51,353 nt of DNA from Mycoplasmoidaceae bacterium (GCA_024427105.1 JAKSVR010000002.1:1-51353); one strand, 5' to 3'; positions 32,386 through 41,325 are shown, counted from the first letter of the stretch. The notes: generated from the letters alone by a model not told the origin. Program-made: numbers and translations.

Positions 32386-33000
32386 TTAAAGTGTTTTTGT
32401 TTTGGCTAAATCAGCAGCAACTGTAATCTTAAAATTTTGCTTTTTGTTAGTTGAAATAATAAAGTTTTCTTTTGTTGGTTTTAAGTTTAAATAACTAAAT
32501 AAATCTTTGCCCAATTTATTCGGTTTGAGTGTTTGCTTGTAAATAGAATATTTACAAAATTGTGGTGTTTGAATGTTATATTTGTTAATTCTAAAATCAG
32601 CATCATTTTTTGGGCCACTAAAACAAAGAGTTCCAAAATGGGCTCTAGATTTTATTAATCTCACAATATCTTTTTTTAACACATTAATTCGTGCTGCATC
32701 ATGAATTAAAATCTTATCATTATCAGATAGTGTAGAAAGTGCTTTCATAGCGTTTTCAAATGACTTATTTCTTGTTGAACCACCAGTGATTATTTCTACT
32801 TTTTGACAATTGTTTTTAACCTTATTTTTATATTGTTTTGGTACAACCAAAATTATTTTTTTAATATCAGAAATTTGGCAAAATGTGTCTAACGAAAATT
32901 GGTATATGGGTGTTTTATTAATTTTAATAAAACACTTAGGGATTGTTGATCCTAATCGTTTACCATCTCCAGCTGCTAAAATTATTGCATAATTTGCCAT
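32386..33000 (-). CDS. ispD: IspD, CDP-ME synthase of the MEP isoprenoid pathway
   Basis: A 204-residue cytidylyltransferase that joins MEP and CTP to form CDP-methylerythritol. Motifs are AIILAAGDGKRLGSTIPK (residues 5-22, CTP loop), GGSTRNKSFENA near 75, IHDAAR near 100, a TPQF segment near 146, and the C-terminal KITVAADL. The usual PKQ and HDAARP are PKC and HDAARI here. It is slightly shorter than average. It is transcribed away from rplK, with the deoxynucleoside kinase downstream. CTP-dependent sugar-nucleotidyl relatives (TarI/IspD-like) are an alternative, but ispE and ispF in the same window favour IspD. Confidence 0.85.
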   Translation of the reverse strand: MANYAIILAAGDGKRLGSTIPKCFIKINKTPIYQFSLDTFCQISDIKKIILVVPKQYKNKVKNNCQKVEIITGGSTRNKSFENAMKALSTLSDNDKILIHDAARINVLKKDIVRLIKSRAHFGTLCFSGPKNDADFRINKYNIQTPQFCKYSIYKQTLKPNKLGKDLFSYLNLKPTKENFIISTNKKQNFKITVAADLAKTKTL

Positions 33001-33021
33001 ATATAAATATTTTACATTTTT

Positions 33022-33138
33022 TATACTTTTTCATATAGAATTAAATAGCATAAATTCTTTTTATGCAAAATTAGCATGTGGGAGAGTTCTATTTTTAGAT
33101 CGCACCACGTAGAGAACAACTTATAGGAGGTGTTGCTT
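33022..33138 (+). promoter_or_regulatory. Promoter and structured leader of the rplK-rplA operon
   Basis: A candidate -10 TATACT (33022-33027) is followed by a perfect 7-bp hairpin GCATAAA / TTTATGC (33048-33066). Then comes GTGGGAG (33078-33084) with pairing options GUGG-CCAC (33105-33108) and GUUCU-AGAAC (33113-33117). GGUGGGAG is part of the L1-binding stalk of 23S rRNA, and L1 represses the L11-L1 operon by binding its leader in other bacteria. A strong AGGAGG (33125-33130) precedes the GTG start. The L1 target is an inference. Confidence 0.55.
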
Positions 33139-33600
33139 GTGGCTAAGGAAAAAACTATAACGAGAGTAGCAATTGTCCACTTAATTGGAGGTCAAGCTAA
33201 ACCAGGAACTACATTAGCTTCCTACGGTATTAACATGGCTGAATTTACTAGACAATTCAACGATAAGACTAAAGACAGAATGGGTGAAGTTGTACCAGTA
33301 CAAATTACTGCATACAGTGATAAATCATTCAAATTTATTATTAAAACTACACCAGCTTCTGTTCTATTAAAGAAAGCAGCAAAGGTTGAAAAAGCTGGTC
33401 ATAACCAACTTACAGACAATGTTGCAACTATTTCTAAGGAAGAAGCAATGAAGATTGCTAAATACAAAATGCCAGATTTAGCTGTCTATGATGAAGAAGC
33501 TGCATTAAGATGTGTTGCAGGTACTGCAAAACAAATGGGCATTAAGATTAAAGGTGTTGATTTATCACCTAAGAAAACTGCTAAGGAAGGTAAGAAATAA
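33139..33600 (+). CDS. rplK: Ribosomal protein L11
   Basis: A 153-residue large-subunit protein at the GTPase-associated centre. The GTG start at 33139 has AGGAGG 8 nt upstream and gives the standard MAK start. The C-terminal RNA-binding domain reads [12 protein letters not shown] near the end. The N-terminal proline-rich loop (PAPPVGPALGQ in most bacteria) is replaced by [17 protein letters not shown], a Mollicutes-like divergence. rplA starts 2 nt after the stop. Confidence 0.95.
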   Translation: MAKEKTITRVAIVHLIGGQAKPGTTLASYGINMAEFTRQFNDKTKDRMGEVVPVQITAYSDKSFKFIIKTTPASVLLKKAAKVEKAGHNQLTDNVATISKEEAMKIAKYKMPDLAVYDEEAALRCVAGTAKQMGIKIKGVDLSPKKTAKEGKK

Positions 33601-33602
33601 TT

Positions 33603-34280
33603 ATGGCTTTCCATGGTAAAAAATATACTGCTAGCGCTAAGTTAGTAGATCGAACTAAATTCTATTCAGTTCATGATGCAGTTGAATTGGCAAAGAAAAC
33701 ATCAACAACTAAATTTGATGGTGCAATTGATATTGCTATCAAATTAAATCTTGATACAACAAAAGCAGAACAACAACTAAGAGGTACTATTGCTCTTCCT
33801 CATTACTTTGGTAAGAAAATTAGAATTGTAGCTATTACTGATACAATTACTGATGCTCAAGCCAAAGAACTAGGAATTAAAGTTGGAACAACTGATTTAA
33901 TTAATGAAATTAAAAATGGTTGAATGGACTTTGACTTAATCATTACAAGTCCAAAGTACATGATTCCATTATCTAAGTTAGGTAAAGTGTTAGGTCCTAA
34001 GGGATTAATGCCAAACCCTAAGTTAGGAACAGTTACTCCAAATGTATTAGCAGCAGTTAAAGAATTCCAAAAAGGAAAATATAACTATCGTACAGATACA
34101 TATGGAAACATCCATATGAAAATCGGTGTTACTTCAGCTAAAACTGAAGATGTCGTTGAAAATATAAATGCTCTCCTAGACTTTATTAAGTCTAAACGTC
34201 CAACCACAGTTAAAGGTGAATATATTCAAAATATATGCATCTCTTCAACTATGGGACCAAGCATTAAAATCATAAAATAA
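33603..34280 (+). CDS. rplA: Ribosomal protein L1
   Basis: A 225-residue protein of the L1 stalk, which moves deacylated tRNA out of the E site and in many bacteria represses its own operon. Characteristic segments are FDGAIDIAIKLNLDT near residue 38, LGPKGLMPNPKLGTVT near 130, and YRTDTYGNIHMKIG near 160. One TGA (33921-33923) is Trp. It is co-transcribed with rplK and followed by a terminator. Confidence 0.97.
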
Positions 34281-34306
34281 AAAGTAGGGAATACCTGCTT
34301 TTTTTT
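34281..34306 (+). terminator. Terminator of rplK-rplA
   Basis: Stem AAAGTAGG / CCTGCTTT (one G-U pair) with a 5-nt loop and a run of eight or more T. Confidence 0.85.
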
Positions 34307-34340
34307 ATTATTTATATATTTGCTAAACAATGAATGTATA

Positions 34341-34378
34341 AATATATAATTTTTATGTATCAACTAGATACAGAAAGA
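34341..34378 (+). repeat. Promoter-leader repeat, copy 1 (lipoprotein A)
   Basis: A 38-nt sequence identical to 35233-35270. It contains TATAAT and the hairpin TGTATC-AACTA-GATACA, then AGAAAGA just before the lipoprotein start. The copy shows that the regulatory region was duplicated with the gene. Confidence 0.85.
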
Positions 34379-34385
34379 TATAACA

Positions 34386-35147
34386 ATGAAATTATTACAT
34401 AAATTAGCTCCTGTTGCAATATTTGCAAGTACTGCAGCAGTTGTTGTCCCTTTTGCAACATCTTGTGGCAAGGGATGAACATCTTTTAGCGCTTTAACCT
34501 TTAATGAACAAAAATATCAAAACAACATTCATGAAGCGGTTAGCGAAGGATGAGATAACAAAACAATATGAAAAGATTTTGGCAATAGCAAAGTTGCTTT
34601 TGATACTGATGTTAGATTTTATTCTACTAATGTATTAAAGGAAATGATAGAAGCAGAGTTGGATCCCGATGACTTTCCAACTTTTGATGTTAAATATAGA
34701 AATTTTAAGACTGAATTAGATGATAATGATACACCATATGTTTCTTATGATTTAGAATGTTCACTAGTTTTGGATTACATACTATATACTTCACAATCTA
34801 ATGCTGCTGATGTATATAGAGATCGTGCATATTTGTCTCTTTCTATGCGTCATATTCCTGTACTCATCGGATGTATGCCATGACCACTAACAAATGAAGC
34901 AAAGCATCTTTGATATTTTGGATTAGATACCACTGAAAGCCAATGAACAAATGAATCTAATTTAAATTATTCTTTAGATTACAAAGAGTACCTACGTATA
35001 GATGGCAAAGAGTATTACAAAGAGGGAAACAAAATTGCATATGAAATGAACACAAACGTTGGAATTAATCTACCTCCAGATCCATTCTTTAACCTTGTAA
35101 CTTCTTTGGGATCTTATTGCTACCAAAAAGTTGCACAAAAATATTAA
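34386..35147 (+). CDS. Tandem-family lipoprotein A
   Basis: A 253-residue predicted lipoprotein. The signal peptide ends PFATSC with Cys27 as lipidation site. It is a close paralogue of the next gene: the first 33 residues are nearly identical, and the segments FPTFDVKYRNFKTELD and YVSYDLE also match, while the C-terminal third differs. This fits a surface protein under diversifying selection. Many Trp are TGA. AGAAAGA lies upstream of the start. I do not recognise the family; it contains no enzyme motif. Confidence 0.8.
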
Positions 35148-35152
35148 AGAAG

Positions 35153-35180
35153 AAAAAACGGGCTTGACGCCTGTTTTTTT
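35153..35180 (+). terminator. Terminator of lipoprotein A
   Basis: Stem AAAAAACGGGC / GCCTGTTTTTT with a 5-nt loop. It is nearly the same as the terminator after lipoprotein B, so the terminator was duplicated with the gene. Confidence 0.85.
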
Positions 35181-35232
35181 ATATATGGGGTGCGGGCCCT
35201 AGTTATTTATATTTTCAATAATAATTGTTATG

Positions 35233-35270
35233 AATATATAATTTTTATGTATCAACTAGATACAGAAAGA
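35233..35270 (+). repeat. Promoter-leader repeat, copy 2 (lipoprotein B)
   Basis: Exact 38-nt copy of 34341-34378, with TATAAT and a GTATC / GATAC hairpin, immediately upstream of the second lipoprotein gene. Confidence 0.85.
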
Positions 35271-35280
35271 ATTAAACAAA

Positions 35281-36048
35281 ATGAAATTATTACAAAAATT
35301 AGCTCCTGTTGCAATACTTGCAAGTACTGCAGCAGTTGTTGTCCCTTTTGCAACTTCTTGTAGCAAAGGATGAACATCTTTTAGTGGTAGAACTTTTGAT
35401 GAAGAACAATATAAAAATAATGTACACTCTGAAGTTACTAATGGATGAGATCGAAAAACAATGTGAGATGATTTTGGCAAAAACAAATCTGCTTTTGACA
35501 TGAGCATAAGATACTATACAAATGTGATGTATGAAGAAATTAGTGAATCAATAGACGATTATTTTGGTCTTATTGATTTTCCATCTTTTGATGTTAAATA
35601 TAAAAATTTTAAAGCTGAACTAGATGCAAGCAACAATCCATTTGTTTCTTATGATTTAGAAATTTTTGCAGTATTTGACACCGAAACACTTGATTCATCC
35701 CAATCAAACGGAACCGAACAATATAGATGACGACAATCATTCTCTATCTCTATCCACCATGTCCCTGTAACAATTAATTGTGTTCCTGTACCGACTAATA
35801 CTGGAACATATGCCTGAAGTTATGAATATGTTGGTAATGTGGATAAATGGACAGATGAATCTAATTTAAAGTACACAGAAAGCACTAGATACTTTTTGTA
35901 CAAAGATGGTGATGAATCATTTATTAACGAAGAATCTGAATCATGTGAATGCAACAAAACAGTCGGCACTGAATTGACTGGAGATGCATATTCTATGGTT
36001 TCCATGTACTATATATATTATTACCAAAAAGTTCAAAGAAATTGATAA
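35281..36048 (+). CDS. Tandem-family lipoprotein B
   Basis: A 255-residue paralogue of lipoprotein A. The signal peptide and lipobox (PFATSC, Cys27) are almost identical. The middle region shares FPSFDVKYKNFKAELD and FVSYDLE, and the C-terminal part is different and rich in Glu, Ser and Tyr. The frame passes a TGA (Trp) at 36043-36045 and ends at the adjacent TAA. Upstream 38-nt and downstream terminator sequences repeat those of copy A, so this is a tandem duplication of a complete transcription unit. Confidence 0.8.
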
Positions 36049-36053
36049 AGCAG

Positions 36054-36087
36054 AAAACGGGCTACATGCCTGTTTTTTTTTTTTTTT
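36054..36087 (+). terminator. Terminator of lipoprotein B with a 15-T tract
   Basis: Stem AAAACGGGC / GCCTGTTTT with a 5-nt loop, followed by an uninterrupted run of 15 T (36073-36087). Such a long homopolymer may vary in length between cells. Confidence 0.85.
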
Positions 36088-36117
36088 ACATTTCAATTTC
36101 CTGTCAGAAGATTAATT

Positions 36118-36180
36118 CGCGCATTTTTTATGTATCAAAAAAATAAACAAAAAAAATGAAAGAAATATAAAAATTAAGAA
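36118..36180 (+). pseudogene. Relic of a third lipoprotein leader and start
   Basis: The sequence keeps TTTTTATGTATCAA from the 38-nt repeat and then an A-rich stretch with AAACAAAAAAAATGAAA and AAAAATTA, similar to the leader and first codons of lipoproteins A and B. The hairpin right arm is lost, and a TAA follows within a few codons. It looks like a decayed third unit; chance in such A-rich DNA cannot be excluded. Confidence 0.4.
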
Positions 36181-36218
36181 AATAAATTATATTTATTTTT
36201 TATTTTTTTATATTTAAG

Positions 36219-36224
36219 TATAAT
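36219..36224 (+). promoter_or_regulatory. -10 box for pth-nrdD-nrdG, leaderless type
   Basis: Perfect TATAAT exactly 10 nt before the pth ATG, with no Shine-Dalgarno sequence. Confidence 0.65.
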
Positions 36225-36234
36225 AATTTTACAA

Positions 36235-36798
36235 ATGAAACTCATCGTAGGGCTTGGTAACGTGGGCAAGCCATATTCAAATTCCCGTCACAATATTGGT
36301 TTCATAGCTATTGATGCAGTCTTGAAAGATTTAGGTCTTCAGATTGAAAACAATAGTTTTGATGGAGATTTCGTTGTTGCTACAATCAATAACGAAAAAG
36401 TAATGTTTATAAAGCCAACTACTTTAATGAACTTATCTGGTAATTGTGTTGGTTCGGTTGCTAAGTTCTATAAAGTTAAACCGCAAGATATTATTGTCAT
36501 TCATGATGATTTAGACTTACCACCGGGTAAATTTAGAATCCGGACATCTGGATCGGCGGGTGGCCACAACGGTATCAAGGATATCATCGCTAAACTGGGG
36601 TCAGATCAATTTGTTAGATTTAAGATTGGGATTGGAAGACCACAACAAGCCACGGTAATCGATTATGTTTTAGGTAAAATAACACCCAATGAAATGAATA
36701 CGATTAAACCTGTTATAGATAAATGTGTAGAATTTGTTAAATTGAGTTTATGTGCACCAATTAATATTGCCATAAGTAAAGTAAATCGAGGAAATTAG
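36235..36798 (+). CDS. pth: Peptidyl-tRNA hydrolase
   Basis: A 187-residue enzyme that frees tRNA from dropped-off peptidyl-tRNA. The N-terminus is MKLIVGLGNVGKPYSNSRHN, with the catalytic His at residue 20; then comes FIKPTTLMNLSG, and VIHDDLDLPPGKFRIRTSG with the conserved Asp, followed by GGHNGIKDI. It heads the run pth-nrdD-nrdG, with nrdD beginning 1 nt after its stop. There is no functional link to nrdD that I know. Confidence 0.96.
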   Translation: MKLIVGLGNVGKPYSNSRHNIGFIAIDAVLKDLGLQIENNSFDGDFVVATINNEKVMFIKPTTLMNLSGNCVGSVAKFYKVKPQDIIVIHDDLDLPPGKFRIRTSGSAGGHNGIKDIIAKLGSDQFVRFKIGIGRPQQATVIDYVLGKITPNEMNTIKPVIDKCVEFVKLSLCAPINIAISKVNRGN

Positions 36799-36799
36799 T

Positions 36800-38743
36800 A
36801 TGAAAGTAATTAAAAGAGATGGACGAGAAGTAAAATTTAATGCTAGCAAGATTCATGATGCAATCATTGCTGCAGCTGTAGCAAACAACATTGCTTTAGC
36901 AGAAGATGATTTACATAAAATCACTGATGAAGTAATTAATTTAATAGAAAAATCTAAAAAAGAAGCTGTTGAAGTAGAAGAAATTCAAGACCTTGTTATT
37001 GATACATTAAAAAAACAAGGTCACACTCAACTAGCCAGAAAGTATTCAGCTTACCGTATTGAACGTAATAAAATACGTGAGCGTGGTAGTCGTTTGATGG
37101 ATACTATCTATAAAATCGGTATTGAAACAGATCGTGATAACGCAAACGTAGGTAATAACTTTTCAGCCAAATTATTACGTATTGCTTCAGAGTCAAACAA
37201 ATGACATATGCTTTTGAAGCATTTGCCAAGAGATATGGCTGCTCACCACGAAGCTGGTGATTACTATATCCATGACTTGGATAGTTACAACCTAACAACT
37301 AACTGTTTACACTTACCAACTAGAAGATTACTACAAACCGGTTTCAATACTGGATATGGAACTATTAATGCTCCAACAACTATCGAAACTGCAGGTGCAA
37401 TCTTATGTATTGCTTTGCAAGCAAGTCAAAACGATATGTTTGGTGGTCAATCTCACCCAAACTTTGATAATGATATTGCTCTTACTATCCCAAACACTAG
37501 AAGAAAAATCATTGCTGATATCAAAGCAACTGGTGGGGATTGAAAGAATGATGAATATGTTGACAAAATATTAAAACGTCGTGTATCCCAAGCAATGCAA
37601 GGAGTTGTCTACAACCTTAACACCCTACACTCTCGTGCAGGTAGTCAAGTTCCATTTAGTTCAATTAACATTGGGATTCCTGAAAATGAAAATGCGGCAT
37701 TGGTTTGCCAATGTTTCCTAGAAGAATATGAAAAAGGGTTGGGTTGTGGTGAACAACCAATCTTCCCCAACATCATCTTTAGAGTTAAAGAAGGTGTTAA
37801 CCGTAATCCTAAAGACCCATATTTCTATTTATTTAAACTAGCTTGTAAAGTTGCAAGTAAAAGAATGAATCCAACGTTCATGAACATTGATGCAACATTC
37901 AATAAAGAATATTATGACAAAGGTATTATTCCAGCAACAATGGGTTGCCGTACATATCTATTACCAGATATTAATGGTAAACCACAAGTAGAAGGACGAG
38001 GTAACATTGCTCCTTGTACTATGAATCTACCAAGATTAGCTATTAAAGCTAATAAGAACATTGAAGTCTTCTTTAAATCATTAGATGAATTATGCGAAGA
38101 AGTTAGATTACAACTAATGCATCGATATGACACTTTGAAGAAACTAAAAGTAAAAGATATGCCATTTGTTTGTGGTGAAGGTTTAATTGTTGGTTCTGAA
38201 GGTTTGGGAAAGAACGATTCAATTGAACCGGTGCTAAAGCATGGTACATGAGGTATTGGTTTTATTGGATTAGCTGAAACATTAAAACTATTAATTGGTA
38301 AGCACCACGGTGAAAGCAAAGATGCACAAGAATTAGGCTACCAAATCGTTAAACGTATCAGAGAAAATTGTGATAAGTTCAAACAAAAATATAAACTAAA
38401 CTTTGCATGTTATGCAACACCAGCTGAAGGATTAAGTGGAAAATTCTTCCCGCTTGATGAAAGAGAATTTGGCCAAATTCCTTGAGTAACTACTAAAGGA
38501 TATTACACAAACTCATTCCATGTTCCGGTAGACTATCCAATCACTGTGGCAGAAAAGCTTGAAATTGAAGCTCCATATCATGAACTATGTAATGGTGGAC
38601 ACATCTCATATGTAGAATTTGATAGCTACCCAACACCAGATGATATCATGCGAGTAGTAATGTATGCTTATTCAAGAACAAACATTAACTACATCGGTAT
38701 TAACTTCCACATTCGATACTGTCTAGATTGTAAATCTAAATAA
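36800..38743 (+). CDS. nrdD: Anaerobic (class III) ribonucleotide reductase, large fragment lacking the glycyl-radical end
   Basis: A 647-residue NrdD that reduces NTPs to dNTPs without oxygen. It has an N-terminal ATP-cone (MKVIKRDGREVKFNASKIHD), the active-site Cys169 (DSYNLTTNC) and thiyl-radical Cys383 (PATMGCRTYLLPD), plus GRGNIAPCTMNLPRLAI and TPAEGLSGKF. The protein ends ...RYCLDCKSK, so only the first CxxC (Cys641, Cys644) of the zinc ribbon is present. The second CxxC and the glycyl-radical loop are missing; they are on the separate 62-aa gene at 39285. Four TGA codons are Trp. Normal full-length NrdD is about 710 aa. Confidence 0.93.
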
Positions 38744-38744
38744 T

Positions 38745-39251
38745 ATGAAAATTAGATTAGCAAGTATTCTAGAATCTAATGCCAATGGTCCGGGACTAAG
38801 AAAAGTATTCTTTTCACAAGGTTGTAGCCACGGATGTCCAGATTGCTTCAACAAGCACACTTGAGACTTTAATGGTGGAGCATGAATTGACATTGATGAA
38901 GAGGTAAAAAAGACAGTTGATGCCTTCTACCTAGCGGGGGTAACATTTAGTGGAGGAGACCCCTTTGATCAGCCAGAAGCATTTGCCTATTTGGCAAAAG
39001 AACTAAAGAAACACAATATTAATATTTGGTCTTATACCGGCTACACCTGGGAACAATTAATCGAATTATCTAAGACCAACGTTCATATCAAAGACATGTT
39101 AAATAATATTGATGTTCTGGTTGATGGACCATTCATTAAAGAACTTAAGGATGATAACATCGAATGAAGAGGATCTAGGAATCAAAGAATCATTCTTGTA
39201 CCCGATTCTCTAAAAGAGAATAAGGTAATAATCAATAAAGAATTTAAATAA
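38745..39251 (+). CDS. nrdG: NrdG, radical-SAM activase of anaerobic ribonucleotide reductase
   Basis: A 168-residue radical-SAM enzyme that uses a 4Fe-4S cluster and S-adenosylmethionine to put the radical on the glycine of NrdD. The cluster motif C-x3-C-x2-C is CSHGCPDC (Cys27, Cys31, Cys34), followed by the SAM-binding FSGGDPF near residue 70. It begins 1 nt after the nrdD stop and lies between the two NrdD fragments. TGA codons encode Trp at several positions. Confidence 0.94.
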
Positions 39252-39254
39252 ACA

Positions 39255-39260
39255 TATAAT
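39255..39260 (+). promoter_or_regulatory. -10 box for the detached NrdD C-terminal gene
   Basis: Perfect TATAAT 24 nt before the ATG at 39285, starting 4 nt after the nrdG stop. GGAG (39270-39273) follows, 11 nt from the start. It suggests the small gene can be transcribed on its own. Confidence 0.55.
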
Positions 39261-39284
39261 AAAACTAACGGAGACTTATATATT

Positions 39285-39473
39285 ATGGGAAAAGTAACTT
39301 ATTTACGTCCAGGCGAAACAAAATGTCCAGTATGTGGTTCAACACATATCTGTGAAATATCTAGAATTACAGGATACTTATCATTTGATGAAAGGTTCTG
39401 TCAATCTAAAGTTGACGAACGAAGTCAACGTGTGGATCACAACGGCGACCACGAAGCCAACTATGTAAAATAA
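39285..39473 (+). CDS. Stand-alone glycyl-radical domain of the anaerobic ribonucleotide reductase
   Basis: A 62-residue protein matching the C-terminal end of class III NrdD. It has the second zinc knuckle CPVCG (Cys14, Cys17) and then the glycyl-radical signature ISRITGYL with Gly30 as the predicted radical site. A tail rich in Asp, Arg and Glu follows (DERSQRVDHNG). NrdD (647 aa) plus this piece gives 709 aa; Gly30 falls 32 residues from the end, as in full-length NrdD. It has its own TATAAT and GGAG and ends in a terminator. It is analogous to GrcA/YfiD, the spare glycyl-radical domain of pyruvate formate-lyase, but here the main enzyme lacks its own copy. Confidence 0.9.
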   Translation: MGKVTYLRPGETKCPVCGSTHICEISRITGYLSFDERFCQSKVDERSQRVDHNGDHEANYVK

Positions 39474-39497
39474 AAAGAGGTTGGACCTCTTTTTTTA
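39472..39497. terminator. Bidirectional terminator after the NrdD fragment gene
   Basis: Ten-base-pair stem AAAAAGAGGT / ACCTCTTTTT with a 3-nt loop and A/T tracts on both sides, shared with the convergent membrane-protein gene. Confidence 0.85.
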
Positions 39498-40658
39498 TTT
39501 AACTTCAAATAGAAGTTGGACTAATTGTCCCATTCGTTCATCTAACTTTTCTATTTCTTCAGTTGTTAATGCATGTTCACCTTCGGTTTGTGGTTGATAA
39601 TATTGTGCTATAACGCCCTTAATATTTTCCATACCCTCTTCAGAAACGGTTAGAGTTTTAATTTCGTATCCATCTTCAGCAAACGCTTCCATAACATCAT
39701 CAAATCCTTCAGTGAAGATCTTATCAAATGTTGTTTTGTCTATTTTTTGAGGATCTCCAGATAATCCAAACATATCTTGAACGAGTTGTGTTGCGTTTTC
39801 TGAAGCAAATAGTGGAGCCATGATGTCTTCAGCTTGATCAACCAATGAATTTCATGATTCACCTAGCTTTTTAATTTCTGTTACAACTTCTTCTGGTTCC
39901 TCTGCTTCGCTTGCTGTATTGTATATTTGTTGAAACCCTTCCGTAAAAGTTTCGCTAATTGCATCAGTTAAACTTCCTTCAAAGGCTTCTCCGTTTGGTA
40001 ATGTAATTTGAACTTTAGTTTCATTTAAAGATAGACCTGCAAATAAGGCATCAAAATCTCTAGCTGTGCTTTTATAGTAGGAAAACCAATTGAATACTTC
40101 ATTTACTTTATCCAATCCTTCATATAAATTCTTAGACAAAGTATTTTGCTCTCTTGTTGCTTTAGATGTTGTTGTATAAAAAAGAAGTTGAGTAAATGCA
40201 AATGTTGTTGGTAATAACAATGCTGGTAGAGCAACACCGCCGATAGCACCATTTATTATTTTATATTTCATAGTTGGTGCACTACTAGTTGCCTTATCAT
40301 TTTGTTTTTTAATAACTACTTTTTTAAACCATGTGTAGTAGTTAATAATAAGAATAATGTTACCAATAAACATCATAATAAAGAAAAATACTGGTGCAAT
40401 TATTGATTGAGCAATATTGGTTAAGTCTGCATTTTTTAGTGCTGGAATTGCATTCTGTAATACTGGTGCTATAGCACCCCCAATAGCTCTACCTGCTAAT
40501 AATCAAACAATCAAACCGATGATGTAGGTGACAAGGTTTCCTCCACCTCAGTATAGTGCTCTTTTTCATCCTGCAAATACGCCAATTACAGGGAAAGCAA
40601 TCATCATGATGATAAAAATCACGGGTGCGATAACTGCTAAAGATTGCATTGGATACAT
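39495..40658 (-). CDS. Membrane protein of unknown function with acidic C-terminal domain
   Basis: I do not recognise this 387-residue protein. It has four likely membrane helices (about residues 7-29, 40-60, 82-108 and 136-162). The rest is a hydrophilic, acidic domain of about 220 residues with two similar ILxDxF-like helical blocks around residues 230-260 and 315-340 (AISETFTEGFQQ and KIFTEGFDDVMEAF). The start has AAGGAGA 9 nt upstream. Several Trp are TGA. It follows tdk on the same strand with a 29-nt gap. The N-terminal half vaguely resembles CvpA-type proteins, a weak comparison. Confidence 0.65.
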
Positions 40659-40687
40659 ATATATGTCTCTCCTTCCGTATAAATATA

Positions 40688-41314
40688 CTATATTTTAGCC
40701 CGTTTTACCTTAGGAAAATTATTGGGGTTCATTCTGCTTTGTTGATGGCAATGACGACATTGGGCGGTATATTCGTTGCGATCACCCACCATTATTTGTG
40801 AATTTATTGGGCGTGGTTTTGTGTGTGCGGAGAATGAAGCACTTGCACCACAATTGGTGCAAACAGCTTTTAATTTAGTAACTTGTTCAGCATACACTAA
40901 TAACTTCATTACTGGCACAAATGGTCTTCCTCACGAGTCCATGTCAAGACCAGCAGCAATAACAATATAGTCATTATTAGCTAAATAATTACATACTTCT
41001 GGTAATTCATCATCAAAAAATTGGGCTTCATCAATTGCTATTACTTGAACATCATCGCTTGCATTATTAACATGATCAATAATTTCTCTAGAGTTTTGCA
41101 CGGCAATTGATTCAATTACTCTGCCATCTCTACTTTTAGCTTTCTTTGGTCCTGATCTGGTATCAGTAATTGGGGTAAATAGTAAATATTTTACTTCGGC
41201 AAATTGCAAAAGATTTACTCTTCTTAACAATTCCTCAGATTTACCTGAGAACATTGGTCCACAGATAACTTCAATTCATCCTTTTTGTGTTCTAAATGCA
41301 TTAATCTTTGCCAT
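40688..41314 (-). CDS. tdk: Thymidine kinase, TK1 type
   Basis: A 208-residue type II thymidine kinase for salvage of thymidine to dTMP. The P-loop is GPMFSGKSEELLRR near residue 20, Walker B is IAIDEAQFFDD near 90, and the zinc-binding cysteines are CTNCG and CRHC near residues 150-185. The start at 41314 has AAAGGAGA upstream. TGA encodes Trp at two places. It is downstream of ychF (11-nt gap). Confidence 0.95.
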
Positions 41315-41325
41315 ACAATCTCCTT

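Noticed and set aside
32386..33000. The IspD gene as a TarI-like ribitol cytidylyltransferase
   Set aside because: The families are close, but IspE and IspF in the same window and no teichoic-acid genes nearby favour IspD. The altered PKC and HDAARI residues leave some doubt.
36800..38743. NrdD truncation as a simple frameshift or assembly error
   Set aside because: The missing part exists as a complete gene with its own start, ribosome-binding site and promoter after nrdG, and the two pieces add up to normal length without overlap or duplicated sequence. A single indel cannot place nrdG between them.
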